A stretch of DNA of 64,000 nt, from NCBI GenBank assembly GCA_963825345.1, contig CAWGSQ010000012.1:620001-684000 (forward strand). The letters run 5' to 3'. Positions 22,692-31,475 of the stretch are shown here, in pieces (position 1 is the first letter of the stretch; each line of letters starts with the position of its first letter). Under the pieces are notes generated by a model, which saw only the letters and a program-made list of their open reading frames with translations, did not search any database and had not been told where the DNA came from. Source of the stretch: JACVRW01 sp963825345. GTDB lineage: Bacteria; Actinomycetota; Thermoleophilia; Solirubrobacterales; Thermoleophilaceae. The position numbers and the translations under genes are program-made.

Positions 22692-23918
22692 GTAGTCGAT
22701 CGCCTGTTCCGGCGCGAGTCGGGACGGGCGGTCGCGACGCTCATCCGGATACTCGGCGACTTCGACCTCGCCGAGGACGCCGTGCAGGACGCGTTCGCCG
22801 CAGCGGTTGAGCGCTGGCCGCGCGACGGGGTCCCGCCCAATCCCGGCGGCTGGATCGTGCTCACCGCGCGCAACAGCGCGATCGATCGCCTGCGCCGCGA
22901 GCGCCGCTACGCGGAGAAGCTGCGCGAGCTGGAGGCGCTGGGTGGCGGCGAGGAGTCCGACGAGGCGATGGCAACGATCCCCGACGACAGGCTGCGGCTG
23001 TTCTTCACGTGCTGCCACCCGGCGCTTGCGCCCGAGGCGCGTGTGGCGCTCACGCTGCGAACCCTGGGCGGGCTCTCCACCCCGGAGGTGGCGCGCGCGT
23101 TCCTCACCGGCGAGACCGCGATGCAGCAGCGACTCGTCAGGGCCAAGCGGAAGATCCAGACGGCGGGCATCCGCTATGAGGTCCCGGAGGACCACCACCT
23201 ACCGGAGCGGCTGCGCTCCGTGCTGGCATCGCTGTACCTCATATTCAACGAGGGCTACCTGGCCACGAGCGCCGACATGCTCGTCAGGCGCGAGCTGTGC
23301 GACGAGGCGATCCGGCTGGGCCGAGTGCTGGTGGAGCTGATGCCGGACGAGCCCGAGGCGCGCGGGCTGCTCGCCCTGATGTTGCTTAGCCACTCGCGGC
23401 GCGACGCTCGCGTGGACGAGGCGGGCGAGCTGGTGCTGCTCGAGGATCAGGACCGCTCGCTCTGGCACCGTGACGAGCTCGACGAGGGTCTCGCGCTGGC
23501 GGTACGGGCGGACGTCGGCCAGGGCGAATACGGGCTGCAGGCAGCGATCGCTGCCGAGCACGCACGCGCGCCGCGCGCAGACGACACGGACTGGGCGCGC
23601 ATCGCGTCCCTCTACGAGGGCCTCACGGCGGTGAACAGCTCGGCCGTCGTCGAGCTGAATCGCGCGGTGGCCGTGGCGATGGCGGAGGGGCCGGCCCGAG
23701 GCCTGCGGCTCCTCGACGAGCTCGACGCGAGCGGCCGGCTCGGCGACTACCACCTGTTCCACTCGGCACGAGCCGGCCTCCTCGGGCGGGTTGGATGCGA
23801 CCCCGAGGCAGCGGTGGCCTACGGACGCGCGCTCGAGCTGGCGACCAACCCCGTCGAGCGCCGCTTCCTCGAGCGGCGCCTAGCGGCGCACGCGAAGCGA
23901 GCGACGGACCAGGGCTGA
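22692..23918 (+). CDS. ECF42-type RNA polymerase sigma factor (module 2)
   Basis: Sigma region 2 (RESGRAVATLIRILGDFDLA, GWIVLTARNSAIDRLRRE), region 4 (LRTLGGLSTPEVARAFLTGE, QQRLVRAKRKIQTAGIRYEV) and a C-terminal TPR-like domain of ~230 residues (YLIFNEGYLATSADM, VLVELMPDEPEARGLLALML). The given start is only where homology begins (VVDRLFRRESG); no ATG, GTG or TTG lies between an ATG at 22536, deep within the DGPF gene, and a GTG at ~22782 inside region 2. The frame is open across the DGPF end. Expression by frameshift, a rare start codon or a long overlapping leader are the options. It ends 39 bases inside the convergent sugar dehydrogenase gene. Confidence 0.8.
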   Translation, partial: VVDRLFRRESGRAVATLIRILGDFDLAEDAVQDAFAAAVERWPRDGVPPNPGGWIVLTARNSAIDRLRRERRYAEKLRELEALGGGEESDEAMATIPDDRLRLFFTCCHPALAPEARVALTLRTLGGLSTPEVARAFLTGETAMQQRLVRAKRKIQTAGIRYEVPEDHHLPERLRSVLASLYLIFNEGYLATSADMLVRRELCDEAIRLGRVLVELMPDEPEARGLLALMLLSHSRRDARVDEAGELVLLEDQDRSLWHRDELDEGLALAVRADVGQGEYGLQAAIAAEHARAPRADDTDWARIASLYEGLTAVNSSAVVELNRAVAVAMAEGPARGLRLLDELDASGRLGDYHLFHSARAGLLGRVGCDPEAAVAYGRALELATNPVERRFLERRLAAHAKRATDQG

Positions 23919-25271
23919 GTGATTGCCGGCAGCGTCGTTGGCGCGCAGCCGGATCTGCACCCGCGGGTGGCCGCCACGGGCAAGCGCACGCCGGAGCAGG
24001 CGCGCGGAGCGCTTCCTGAGCCTGACCTTGAAGCGCTTACGCGGCGAGGCCTGCGCGGTCCCGCTGGCCCGGCGCAGGAGCACCTTGCGCTTCCCGATCC
24101 GCAGCGTTCCACCCGCCGAGATCGTGCACGCCTCGCTGCAGCGCACGTAGGCAACTGCGCCGCGCAGGCGCAGCACCCGCTGGCGGCGGGGCACGCGAGT
24201 CCGCAGGACCGGCGCGGTGGTGTCGGGCGGCACCACTGGCGGAGCGGCTCCCACGTCGAGTCTCAGGATCTTGCCGAGCAGCGAGTTCGGGTTCTGGGCG
24301 TCGCCCTCGGGATCTCCCTGGGTGCCGCCGTCTCCGGTCGACAGGTAGAGCGCGCCGTCCGGGCCGAACAGCAGCTGGCCGCCGTTGTGGTTGCTGGCCT
24401 GGTCGTGCTGGATCGTGAGCAGCGGGACCCGGACCCCGTCTCGGTACTCGTCGAGCAGGAGGTCGCCGCCGTTGTCGACGTAGAAAACGAACACACGGTG
24501 GCTCGTCGCGTAGTCCGGCGACACGGCGAGCGCGAGTAGTCCCTGCTCGCCGCCGTCCTGGACCTGCGAAGTGACGTTGAGAAACTCGGTCGTGCCCGCG
24601 GGCGTGCGCAGGTGCACCCGACCGGGCTTCTCCACGATGAACAGCCGGTCAGGGTCCCCGGGCGGGGCGGCCACTGCCACAGGCTGGTTGAAGCTGCCGA
24701 TGCTGGTCTTCGTGAGCGTCCCGCTGCTCTCGCCCAGCCGGTAAACCTCGCCCGCCAGGGAGGTGGCGTACAGATGCCCGATGCCGTCCTCGCCGAAGCC
24801 GGAGACGTTCGGGACGTTGAGCCCCGTGTCGGCCTCCGGCGGCGCGGCGCCCGGCCCGAGCTTCATGATGATTCCCGTGTCGAAGCGGCCGAACAGGTAT
24901 TGGCCCGCGAACGACGGGAGAGCAGGATCGCGCACGAGGTAGCCGCCGATCACGACGTCGGGGCCGCTGGGGTAGTCGTAGGTCGGCGGGAAGTAGTTCG
25001 TGGGTGTGCAGCTGGACGGCCCGGGGTCGAACCCCGAGAAGCAGTTCCAGCCCAGGTTCGCGCCCCGGCTCTGTGCGGCCGGCAGGAACGTGATCTCCTC
25101 GTTGGTGCCGCCCACGTCGCCGATGTACATGTCGCCCGTCTGGCGATCGAACGACCAGCGGTACGGGTTGCGCATGCCCGACGCGTACACCTCCGGCTGC
25201 ACCTGGGCGGCGACCGGTTCGGCGGGGATGAGCAGCAGCAGTGTCAGGAACGCAATTGCGAGATATGGCAC
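23880..25271 (-). CDS. Secreted PQQ-type sugar dehydrogenase-like beta-propeller, halves in permuted order
   Basis: A 463-residue protein with a Sec signal (YLAIAFLTLLLLIPAEPVAA). Residues ~25-185 match the C-terminal half of soluble glucose/aldose dehydrogenases: PEVYASGMRNPYRWSFDRQT, MYIGDVGGTNEEITFLPA, QYLFGRFDTG, GHLYATSLAGEVYRL. Residues ~190-340 match their N-terminal half: PVAVAAPPGDPDRLFIVEKP, GGEQGLLALAVSPDYAT, NHNGGQLLFGPDGALYLSTG, NSLLGKILRLDV. This is a circular permutation of the six-bladed propeller. A ~115-residue Arg-rich tail follows. The catalytic His (in NHNGG) is kept. It overlaps the ligase gene by 28 bases. Confidence 0.8.
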   Translation of the reverse strand: MPYLAIAFLTLLLLIPAEPVAAQVQPEVYASGMRNPYRWSFDRQTGDMYIGDVGGTNEEITFLPAAQSRGANLGWNCFSGFDPGPSSCTPTNYFPPTYDYPSGPDVVIGGYLVRDPALPSFAGQYLFGRFDTGIIMKLGPGAAPPEADTGLNVPNVSGFGEDGIGHLYATSLAGEVYRLGESSGTLTKTSIGSFNQPVAVAAPPGDPDRLFIVEKPGRVHLRTPAGTTEFLNVTSQVQDGGEQGLLALAVSPDYATSHRVFVFYVDNGGDLLLDEYRDGVRVPLLTIQHDQASNHNGGQLLFGPDGALYLSTGDGGTQGDPEGDAQNPNSLLGKILRLDVGAAPPVVPPDTTAPVLRTRVPRRQRVLRLRGAVAYVRCSEACTISAGGTLRIGKRKVLLRRASGTAQASPRKRFKVRLRKRSARLLRRALARGGHPRVQIRLRANDAAGNHSALVRRSLRVRR

Positions 25272-26203
25272 TCGTGGGGGTCCTTGTCGTCGCGCCAGCG
25301 CATGAACTTCGCGCCGTGGCGAATGCGGTTGCCGGTGATGTGGTCGAACCCGATCTCTACGACCAGCTCCGGACGGAGACCCTCCCAGACAAGCTCCTCC
25401 TCGGACTTCCAGCGGCTCGGCTCGCCAGCCCCCCGCTCGCCGGTGCGGTAGGGATCGAGCACGTCAATCAGCTCGCGCTTCTGCTTTGCGGTGAACCCCG
25501 AGGTGTGGCCGACCACGCGCAGGTCGCCCTCGTCGTCGTACATCCCGAGGATGAGCGACCCGACCGTGCCCTCCTCCTTGCCGAAACGGAAGGCCGCCAC
25601 CACGGTGTCCGCCGTGCGCACGCGCTTGATCTTGACCATGCCGGTGCGCTCGCCCGGGCTGTAGGGCGCATCGCCCTTCTTGGCGATCACGCCTTCGGAC
25701 AGCCCGGTGAGCCACTCCCCGGCGGCCTCGCGGTCCGGGGTCATCGGAGTGAGCTGCACCGGGTCGGCCACCACCGCGCCGAGCCGCTCGTGGCGCTCGT
25801 CGTAGGGGAGCGGACACAGCACCTCGTCGCCCTCGGCCAGCAGGTCGAATGCCACCAGCGAGGCGGGCGTCTCCGCGCGCAGCCGTTCAACTCGCGAGGC
25901 CGCGGGGTGGATGCGCTGGGAGAGCAGGTCGAACTCCTGGACGCCGTCCACCACGACCATCATCTCGCCGTCGAGCACCAGCCGCTCGTGCGGAAGCTCG
26001 AGCACCTGCTCCACGACGTCCGGGAAGTAGCGGTTCATGGGCTTGCCGTTGCGGCTCTGGAGCTGCACGTCGTCCCCGTCGCGGAAGATGATCGTCCGGA
26101 AGCCGTCGAACTTGGGCTCGTAGCGCCAGCCCTCGCCCTCCGGCAGCTCCTTCGCGGAACGCGCCAGCTGCGGCTTCAGGGGCGGTTTCAGGGGCAGGCT
26201 CAT
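25244..26203 (-). CDS. ATP-dependent DNA ligase, LigC/LigD-ligase type
   Basis: A 319-residue single-domain-pair ligase. The nucleotidyltransferase motif I is YEPKFDGFR with adenylated Lys31, followed by VLDGEMMVV, SLVAFDLLA, GLSEGVIAKKGDAPY and MVKIKRVRT (motif V). The OB-fold domain has VVAAFRFGKEEGTVGSLILG and HTSGFTAKQK. This matches LigC or the ligase module of LigD, which join nicks or ends during DNA repair. No polymerase or nuclease domain is attached and no Ku gene is near. Its start overlaps the SDR stop as ATGA. Confidence 0.88.
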   Translation of the reverse strand: MSLPLKPPLKPQLARSAKELPEGEGWRYEPKFDGFRTIIFRDGDDVQLQSRNGKPMNRYFPDVVEQVLELPHERLVLDGEMMVVVDGVQEFDLLSQRIHPAASRVERLRAETPASLVAFDLLAEGDEVLCPLPYDERHERLGAVVADPVQLTPMTPDREAAGEWLTGLSEGVIAKKGDAPYSPGERTGMVKIKRVRTADTVVAAFRFGKEEGTVGSLILGMYDDEGDLRVVGHTSGFTAKQKRELIDVLDPYRTGERGAGEPSRWKSEEELVWEGLRPELVVEIGFDHITGNRIRHGAKFMRWRDDKDPHECHISQLRS

Positions 26204-26979
26204 CGGGGGGCCACGCTCCTGCCGAGAATCCGCCGAAGCATCAGGTCGCCGAGCCGCGGCGAGATGCCGTTCACCACTCTCAGCGCGCGAACAAGCGGCG
26301 GGTAGAAGAGCTCGCGGCGATCGCTCTCCACGGCCTTCACCACCTGCTCCCCGAGCGGTCCTGCGGGAGCGCGGCGGTCCATGCGGTACCAGTCCGGCAT
26401 GTGGTCCAGTTCGTGGTCGTGCAGCGATGTCTCGATCTCACCCGGGTAGACCGTCGTGACCGACACGCCGCTGCCATGCAGCTCCTGGCGCAGTGCCTCG
26501 GCGAAGCCGCGCTGCGCCGCCTTCGTGCCGTTGTAGACAGCGGCCGACGGGAAGCCGCGCACACCGCCGCCGGACGACACCACCACGATGTGGCCGCGGC
26601 CGCGCTCGAGCATTCGAGGAAGCCCCGCCCAGACGGTGTGGATCGTCCCGAGCCAGTTCACGTCGTTCATCTGGCGCGCCTCGTCCAGCGGGAGCTGCGC
26701 GAACGGCCTGTAGTGGGTGATCCCGGCGTTGGCCACGAGCACGTCCACGTCGCCGAACAGCTCCACGGCGCTCGTCATCGAATCGGCATCGGTCACATCG
26801 CCCGGGATGGCCACGTGACCGTTGCCGGGCAGCTCGCCGGCGAGCTTCGCGAGTGGCTCGCTGCGTCGCGCCACGAGACCGAGGGTGCAGCCGCGCGCGG
26901 CGAAGGCGCGGGCGATCGCCTCGCCGATTCCGCGCGACGCGCCGGTCACGAGCACGCGAGTTCCAGGGCCGATCTCCAC
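26200..26979 (-). CDS. Short-chain dehydrogenase/reductase
   Basis: A 259-residue classical SDR from GTG 26979. VLVTGASRGIGEAIARAF is the cofactor loop, VLVANAGITHYRPF the NAG motif, GHIVVVSSGGGVRGFPSAAVYNGTKAAQRG holds Ser-Tyr-Lys (read as VVVSSGGG and YNGTKAA). The C-terminus is longer than in minimal SDRs (YPPLVRALRVVNGISPRLGD) and hydrophobic-basic, as in membrane-associated lipid-type SDRs. The substrate is unknown. It leads an operon with the DNA ligase and sugar dehydrogenase genes. Confidence 0.85.
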   Translation of the reverse strand: MEIGPGTRVLVTGASRGIGEAIARAFAARGCTLGLVARRSEPLAKLAGELPGNGHVAIPGDVTDADSMTSAVELFGDVDVLVANAGITHYRPFAQLPLDEARQMNDVNWLGTIHTVWAGLPRMLERGRGHIVVVSSGGGVRGFPSAAVYNGTKAAQRGFAEALRQELHGSGVSVTTVYPGEIETSLHDHELDHMPDWYRMDRRAPAGPLGEQVVKAVESDRRELFYPPLVRALRVVNGISPRLGDLMLRRILGRSVAPR

Positions 26980-27030
26980 GGCGGCCCATGCTAGTGGGGT
27001 CGGTGCGGACCCCCGGCTAGGATCCTCTCC

Positions 27031-27744
27031 ATGTCCCAGGAACAGGCCACCGTCGCCGAGGAGGAGTACCTCCAGATCATCTACTGGCTCCAGGAGGCCG
27101 GGCTTCCGATCACGGGAGCCAACATCGCCCGCGCGATGCAGGTGTCCGCACCGACCGTCCACGAGATGATCGGCCGCCTCGAGGCCGACGGCTACGTGAC
27201 ACGCGCGACCGACAAGTCGCTCGAGTTCACCGACTCCGGCAAGGAGCACGCCGCCGGCATCGTGCGCCGCCACCGCCTGATCGAGCGCTTCCTGACCGAC
27301 GTTTTCGACATCCCCTGGGATCAGGTCCACGAGGAGGCCGAGCGGCTCGAGCACTGGATGTCGCCGATGGTCGAGGAGCGCATGCTGAGGGCGATCGGCG
27401 ATTCGAAGACCTGTCCCCACGGGCATCCGATCTTCGAGGGCGAGCGGGAGCTGGGCGTGCCGCTCGCGGACGTTGAGGAGGGCGCAACGGTCCGCATTCT
27501 CCGCTTCGAGAACGAGGCCGAGGACCTGCTGCACTACCTGAAGGACACCGGCCTGACCCCGGGGCTCGAGGGAGTCCTGGCCCGCGCGGGGGACGACGAG
27601 GTGGTGGTGGAGGCCCGCGAGGTGAGGCACGCGGTCACGCGCAGCGTGGCCGAGACCGTGTCCGTGGTGGCCGACCCGTCACCCCCGCCGCGCACGGCGC
27701 TGCCGGACCAGCTCGTGCTGGGCCGCGAGCGCTACGGGCGCTAG
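27031..27744 (+). CDS. DtxR/IdeR-family metal-dependent regulator
   Basis: A 237-residue regulator. The N-terminal winged helix (EEEYLQIIYWLQEAGLPITG, VSAPTVHEMIGRLEADGYV) is followed by the dimerisation and metal region: RRHRLIERFLTDVFDIPWDQ, VHEEAERLEHWMS, and SKTCPHGHPI with the Cys102-type ligand. The C-terminal SH3/FeoA-like domain is present (GATVRILRFENEAEDLLHYL), with a short extra tail. It should repress iron or manganese genes when metal-loaded. No metal transporter is adjacent, so its target is elsewhere or includes the divergent SDR operon 51 bases away. Confidence 0.87.
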   Translation: MSQEQATVAEEEYLQIIYWLQEAGLPITGANIARAMQVSAPTVHEMIGRLEADGYVTRATDKSLEFTDSGKEHAAGIVRRHRLIERFLTDVFDIPWDQVHEEAERLEHWMSPMVEERMLRAIGDSKTCPHGHPIFEGERELGVPLADVEEGATVRILRFENEAEDLLHYLKDTGLTPGLEGVLARAGDDEVVVEAREVRHAVTRSVAETVSVVADPSPPPRTALPDQLVLGRERYGR

Positions 27745-27761
27745 GCCGGCTGCTCCTAGCG
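27739..27761. terminator. Bidirectional hairpin at convergent stops
   Basis: CGCTAGG and CCTAGCG pair across nine bases and contain the stop codons of both the DtxR-like gene and the convergent secreted protein gene. No T-run is seen. Confidence 0.4.
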
Positions 27762-29396
27762 GTTCAGCGATACGAGCAGCGAGCCGGAGTCGAACATCCC
27801 GTCTCCGCCCCCGGCATCGATGCCACCGCTGATCGCCTGCAGACCGCCGGTCGCCGGCAGCTCGAAGGTCGTCGGGGTCACGCCCAACAGCGACGGCCCC
27901 CACATGCCGGGAATGGGTGGGGGGTCGTACGGCGGCTCGCTGTCGTCGGGCGGGCAGTCGATGCTCGCGCTGGTCTCCGGGTCGGCGGACCACGTGACCT
28001 TGAGGTTGCCGCTCGGAAGCCGCTCGATATCGACCGTAAAGGTGCCGGCCTTGTTCACGGGCGTGTGCATGGCGCACTCGCTCAGGGGGGTGAACGAGAG
28101 GTCCGCGTACTGCGCCGGCGCCGTGCCCTTCCACTGAGTCGAGCTTCCGGGCACGGCTCTGGTGGGAACGGAGAACTTGAGCGTCCCGAACGACTCATAT
28201 TGCGCAGTGACCGTGCGGCTGTTGATCTCGACGAAGACGGTAAAGCCGCACGGACTCTTCTCGATCCGGTCGAGCGTGACCTTGCGCAGATATTCGAGGG
28301 CCGCAAGCGCCAGCACGTTCGTCGCGATGCTGGTGGCCGCCATCGCCTTCACGTTGTCGACCGTCCTGAGATCGCTGGTGGGGAACCCGCGTCCGTAGCG
28401 CCAGGACCCGTGCGGGCCGAAGACGCCGCCACTGTTGGGGTCGAGGTGCCCCACGTCGCGCTCCAGCGCCGCGCCAGCCCCGCCAGTCGGGGCGTCGAGG
28501 ATGCCCTTCGTGCCGAAGCCGCTGCCGGAAACCCGGCCGCGGTAGGTCTCGGTCGAGTTACCGCTGCCGCCCGTCTGGAACGTCGTCTTCACATCCACGT
28601 TGTTGATCGAGCTGACCTTGCCGTCCGCGCCGACCTCGGCGGTATACGTCGTATCGACCTCGGCGCTGAGCTTGACCTCGATGTCTGGACCGTCGCTGCG
28701 CTCCACGGCCACGGTGATGGTGCCCTTGCCGCGCAACTTGCCCGGAACGGCGCCCTTCTCGTCGGGGCAGGTCGCGGCCACGTCCTCAAAGCTGACATCA
28801 ACCTTTGCGCGGGCGCCCGTCACGTCAGCCGGCAACTTGTCCTTGAGCTCGCTGCCGAACTTCACGACGTCCTCGCGCGCGACCTTCATCTCCGCCGAGG
28901 CGGTGGCCCTGAAGCCGCTCCGGTCACCCTCGACTTTCTGAACATTGAACGTCGCCTTGCCGTCAGCGCCGCCCGCGGAGAACGTCTGTGTATCGCTCGC
29001 CGCTCCAGCCGTCTTTCGCCACGCCGTGAGGGCCACGTTCATCAGCCGATCCGCGCGGCGCCGGCCGAGCGTGCGTTCGAGCTTTTTGAACGCCTTCGGA
29101 TTGATGTCGGCGACGGAATCGAGCACGTCCGCGACCTGACCGATCTGCATGCTCGGCGTCTTCGCCGGTGCTCGCAGGTTCGAGCGCTTGACCTCTTTGC
29201 AGCGCAGCCGCCCGCGCCTGTCGCGCTTGAGCACCGCCTTGCGTCCACGTTTCACGACGATTGGCGTGGTGCCCGCGGGACATACCGCAGCCGGCTTCCG
29301 CTTCTTCTTGGCCGCGCTTGCGTCCTGAACCGCGAAGTCGCCGCCGGCGACGAGGGTTACGCAGAGGGCCGCCACGGCGAGTGCCAGAGCTCGCAT
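27756..29396 (-). CDS. Large secreted protein of unknown function
   Basis: A 546-residue protein with a signal peptide (MRALALAVAALCVTLVAGG) from ATG 29396. After a basic Cys-containing stretch (AKKKRKPAAVCPAGTTPIVV, RGRLRCKEV) comes a body with regular beta-strand alternation: KATFNVQKVEGDRSGFRATA, ITVAVERSDGPDIEVKLSAE, then NSTETYRGRVSGSGFG and a ~150-residue C-terminal part with Cys (PCGFTVFVEINSRTVTAQYE, SECAMHTP, IDCPPDD). Nothing catalytic is recognisable. It seems to be a lineage-restricted surface protein. The MFS gene lies upstream on the same strand, separated by 66 bases. Confidence 0.6.
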   Translation of the reverse strand: MRALALAVAALCVTLVAGGDFAVQDASAAKKKRKPAAVCPAGTTPIVVKRGRKAVLKRDRRGRLRCKEVKRSNLRAPAKTPSMQIGQVADVLDSVADINPKAFKKLERTLGRRRADRLMNVALTAWRKTAGAASDTQTFSAGGADGKATFNVQKVEGDRSGFRATASAEMKVAREDVVKFGSELKDKLPADVTGARAKVDVSFEDVAATCPDEKGAVPGKLRGKGTITVAVERSDGPDIEVKLSAEVDTTYTAEVGADGKVSSINNVDVKTTFQTGGSGNSTETYRGRVSGSGFGTKGILDAPTGGAGAALERDVGHLDPNSGGVFGPHGSWRYGRGFPTSDLRTVDNVKAMAATSIATNVLALAALEYLRKVTLDRIEKSPCGFTVFVEINSRTVTAQYESFGTLKFSVPTRAVPGSSTQWKGTAPAQYADLSFTPLSECAMHTPVNKAGTFTVDIERLPSGNLKVTWSADPETSASIDCPPDDSEPPYDPPPIPGMWGPSLLGVTPTTFELPATGGLQAISGGIDAGGGDGMFDSGSLLVSLNR

Positions 29397-29462
29397 AGTC
29401 CTCAAACACTTGCGGCATACGGTCCGACGCGCATCAGGCAAACCACGGAAGTTGGGCTGAAG

Positions 29463-30731
29463 CTACGGCCGCTGGGCCGGCCGCTGCTGTTCCAGCCCCC
29501 GGCGAAGCGGCGACGCGACCAGCAGGCCGGTTACGCCCAGCAGCACTCCGGCGACCGCCCACGCCGTGGCGGTGCCCTCCGCTGCGGCCAGCGCGCCCAC
29601 GGTCAGGTTCGCCACGAGGGCCCCGCCCTGCGCGGCGAGCGACTCGCCCGAGATGAGCGTGGCGCGGGCGTCCGATCCCACCGCCTCGTTCAATAGCTCC
29701 ACGTGCATGGGTTCGACGAAGCCGTAGCTCAGGTAGGTCGCGAGGTACAGCGCCACGAACCCAAGCGGCGCATCGGGCTCTCCCATAAGGGCGGTTGACA
29801 CGGCCACGAGCCCGAGACAGGCGAGGTAGCCGCCACGCAGCCCCAGGCTGCCCCGCACCCGCGGGCTCGCGGCTGCGCCCACCGCCACCGCGAGCATCGA
29901 TCCCGCCGCGAGAGCGCCGAACTCGAAGCCGTGGCGTGCGCCGCCCCCGAGCTCCTGCGCGAGATGCGGCTGCCACAGCAGCTCGATCGCGCTCATCGCG
30001 AACCCGAACGCCACCGCTGTAACGAAGATCACGCGGACGGTGATCGAAGCGGCGATCTCGGACCTGGCGGTGGCGAACACCATGCGGATTCGCCGCGCGG
30101 CGCTGTGCCCCGCGTCCCCGAGGTGCGCGTCACGCGCCGGCTCGTGCACCAACGCGGCCACCGCCGCCAGATACACGAGCGCGGTCGCGGCGCCAACGAG
30201 CGCTGCGAGCCCGTAGCCCGCGAGTGCGCCGTCCGCGACGTCGGACGGGTCGGCCAGCGAGACCAGGCCGCCGCCGACGAGCGCGCCCAGCCCGAGCGCG
30301 ATCGCCTCGGCCGCCGTGCCGCGCGAGAGCCCGCGGGCGAGCGGCGCTCCGGGGTCGAGCGCCCGCAGGGAGTCCACGTACCAGGCCTCGAGCGCTCCGG
30401 ATATGAGAGCACGCCCGGTGCCGAGCGCCGCGACCGAGGCCATGAATGCGAGCACGCTCTGTGCCACCGCGAACGTCCCGAGGCTCGCGGCCGTGAGCGC
30501 CGCGCCCACGAGCAGGACCCGCCGACGGCCGAAGGTGTCGGCGAGCGCGCCGCTCGGCACCTCCAACACGATCAGCACCGCACTGTGGACGGCGAACACC
30601 GCGCCCACCGCGCCGAGCTCGAGGCCACGCGCGACCGGGGTGAGGATCAGGAACGGGAGGACCAGGCCGACGGGCAGCCATCGGAGCGCCCGGAGAAGGA
30701 TGAAGTTCCGAGTCAGCCGCTCGCTGCTCAT
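29463..30731 (-). CDS. MFS transporter
   Basis: A 422-residue, ~12-TM major facilitator. Loop 2-3 has the motif-A form VPSGALADTFGRRRVLLVGA, and TM segments such as LGTFAVAQSVLAFMASVAAL and GFVALYLATYLSYGFVEPMH are clear. The N-terminus (RNFILLRALRWLPVGLVLPF) is typical of the YfkF/tetracycline-like or SotB-type exporters of unclear substrate. A transport role is secure, the substrate is not. It is the third gene of a leftward run (aminotransferase, membrane protein, MFS), six bases after the previous stop. Confidence 0.8.
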   Translation of the reverse strand: MSSERLTRNFILLRALRWLPVGLVLPFLILTPVARGLELGAVGAVFAVHSAVLIVLEVPSGALADTFGRRRVLLVGAALTAASLGTFAVAQSVLAFMASVAALGTGRALISGALEAWYVDSLRALDPGAPLARGLSRGTAAEAIALGLGALVGGGLVSLADPSDVADGALAGYGLAALVGAATALVYLAAVAALVHEPARDAHLGDAGHSAARRIRMVFATARSEIAASITVRVIFVTAVAFGFAMSAIELLWQPHLAQELGGGARHGFEFGALAAGSMLAVAVGAAASPRVRGSLGLRGGYLACLGLVAVSTALMGEPDAPLGFVALYLATYLSYGFVEPMHVELLNEAVGSDARATLISGESLAAQGGALVANLTVGALAAAEGTATAWAVAGVLLGVTGLLVASPLRRGLEQQRPAQRP

Positions 30732-30737
30732 TTGCGC

Positions 30738-31475
30738 TCAGAACGTCGGCGACGTTCGTCGCGCCAGCAGGTCGTAATAGAGAAGCGTGGAGTAGAGCGC
30801 GACGAACGGAGTGGTTACCGACGTGGCGAGGATCGTCCCGATGAGCGCCCACACCGCGTCATCCGTGCTCGCCGCTATGGCGCTGAATGGTGCGAGCAGC
30901 AGGAAACCGGGGATCGCCACCGCCACGTTTGCCAGCACCACGAGGCCGAGGGTGCGCCACCAGAAACCCTGGACGATCGCGCTCGACCGGCTGAGCGCGG
31001 CGGGCCCCCTTGCCCCCTCGATCACCACGGTCTGCGGCAAGAAGTACCAGCGGATCGCCAGATACACGCCCGGCACGAACAGCGCGGCAAAGCCGAGGGC
31101 GATCCCGAGCGCAGCCAGCACAACGGCGCCGAACAGCGGCGTGAACGCCTCGAACCCCGCCACCAGCACCTGACCCGCCGACGGCCGCTCTCCCGCGGCG
31201 ATCGACTGAAGCGCGTAGATGCAGATGGCCGTGATGATCGGCGTGACCACCAGAAAGCCGACGACCGTGGGAGCGATTGACTCGACCAGCGGCGGCGACT
31301 CGTCGTACGTGCCCGTGAGCATCTCGAGCCCGATGCCCTCGACGGCGATCTCGACCGGGATCACCACTGCGGCCGAGAGCAGGATGAACAGCCAGGCGTG
31401 AGAGGCGAAGACACGCAGGGCGTCGCCGAAGAGCCCTCCCACATCGCGAGGCTGCCGGAGCTGAAGCTGATTCAC
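30738..31475 (-). CDS. Polytopic membrane protein of unknown function
   Basis: A 245-residue protein with about six hydrophobic helices. The start QLRQPRDVGGLFGDALRVFA resembles the cytosolic lead-in of glycerophosphodiester-phosphodiesterase-membrane-domain (GDPD_mem)-like proteins, and the middle has VPGVYLAIRWYFLPQTVVIE, then GPAALSRSSAIVQGFWWRTL, a P-G-I/V-Y...WxF...E pattern common to that group. Function is unknown. Its ATG overlaps the aminotransferase stop, so it is coupled. Confidence 0.65.
   Translation of the reverse strand: MNQLQLRQPRDVGGLFGDALRVFASHAWLFILLSAAVVIPVEIAVEGIGLEMLTGTYDESPPLVESIAPTVVGFLVVTPIITAICIYALQSIAAGERPSAGQVLVAGFEAFTPLFGAVVLAALGIALGFAALFVPGVYLAIRWYFLPQTVVIEGARGPAALSRSSAIVQGFWWRTLGLVVLANVAVAIPGFLLLAPFSAIAASTDDAVWALIGTILATSVTTPFVALYSTLLYYDLLARRTSPTF

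Noticed and set aside
26980..27630. Long N-terminal extension of the SDR gene at 26200
   Set aside because: The upstream frame runs antisense to the DtxR-like gene; SDR homology starts at the GTG 26979.
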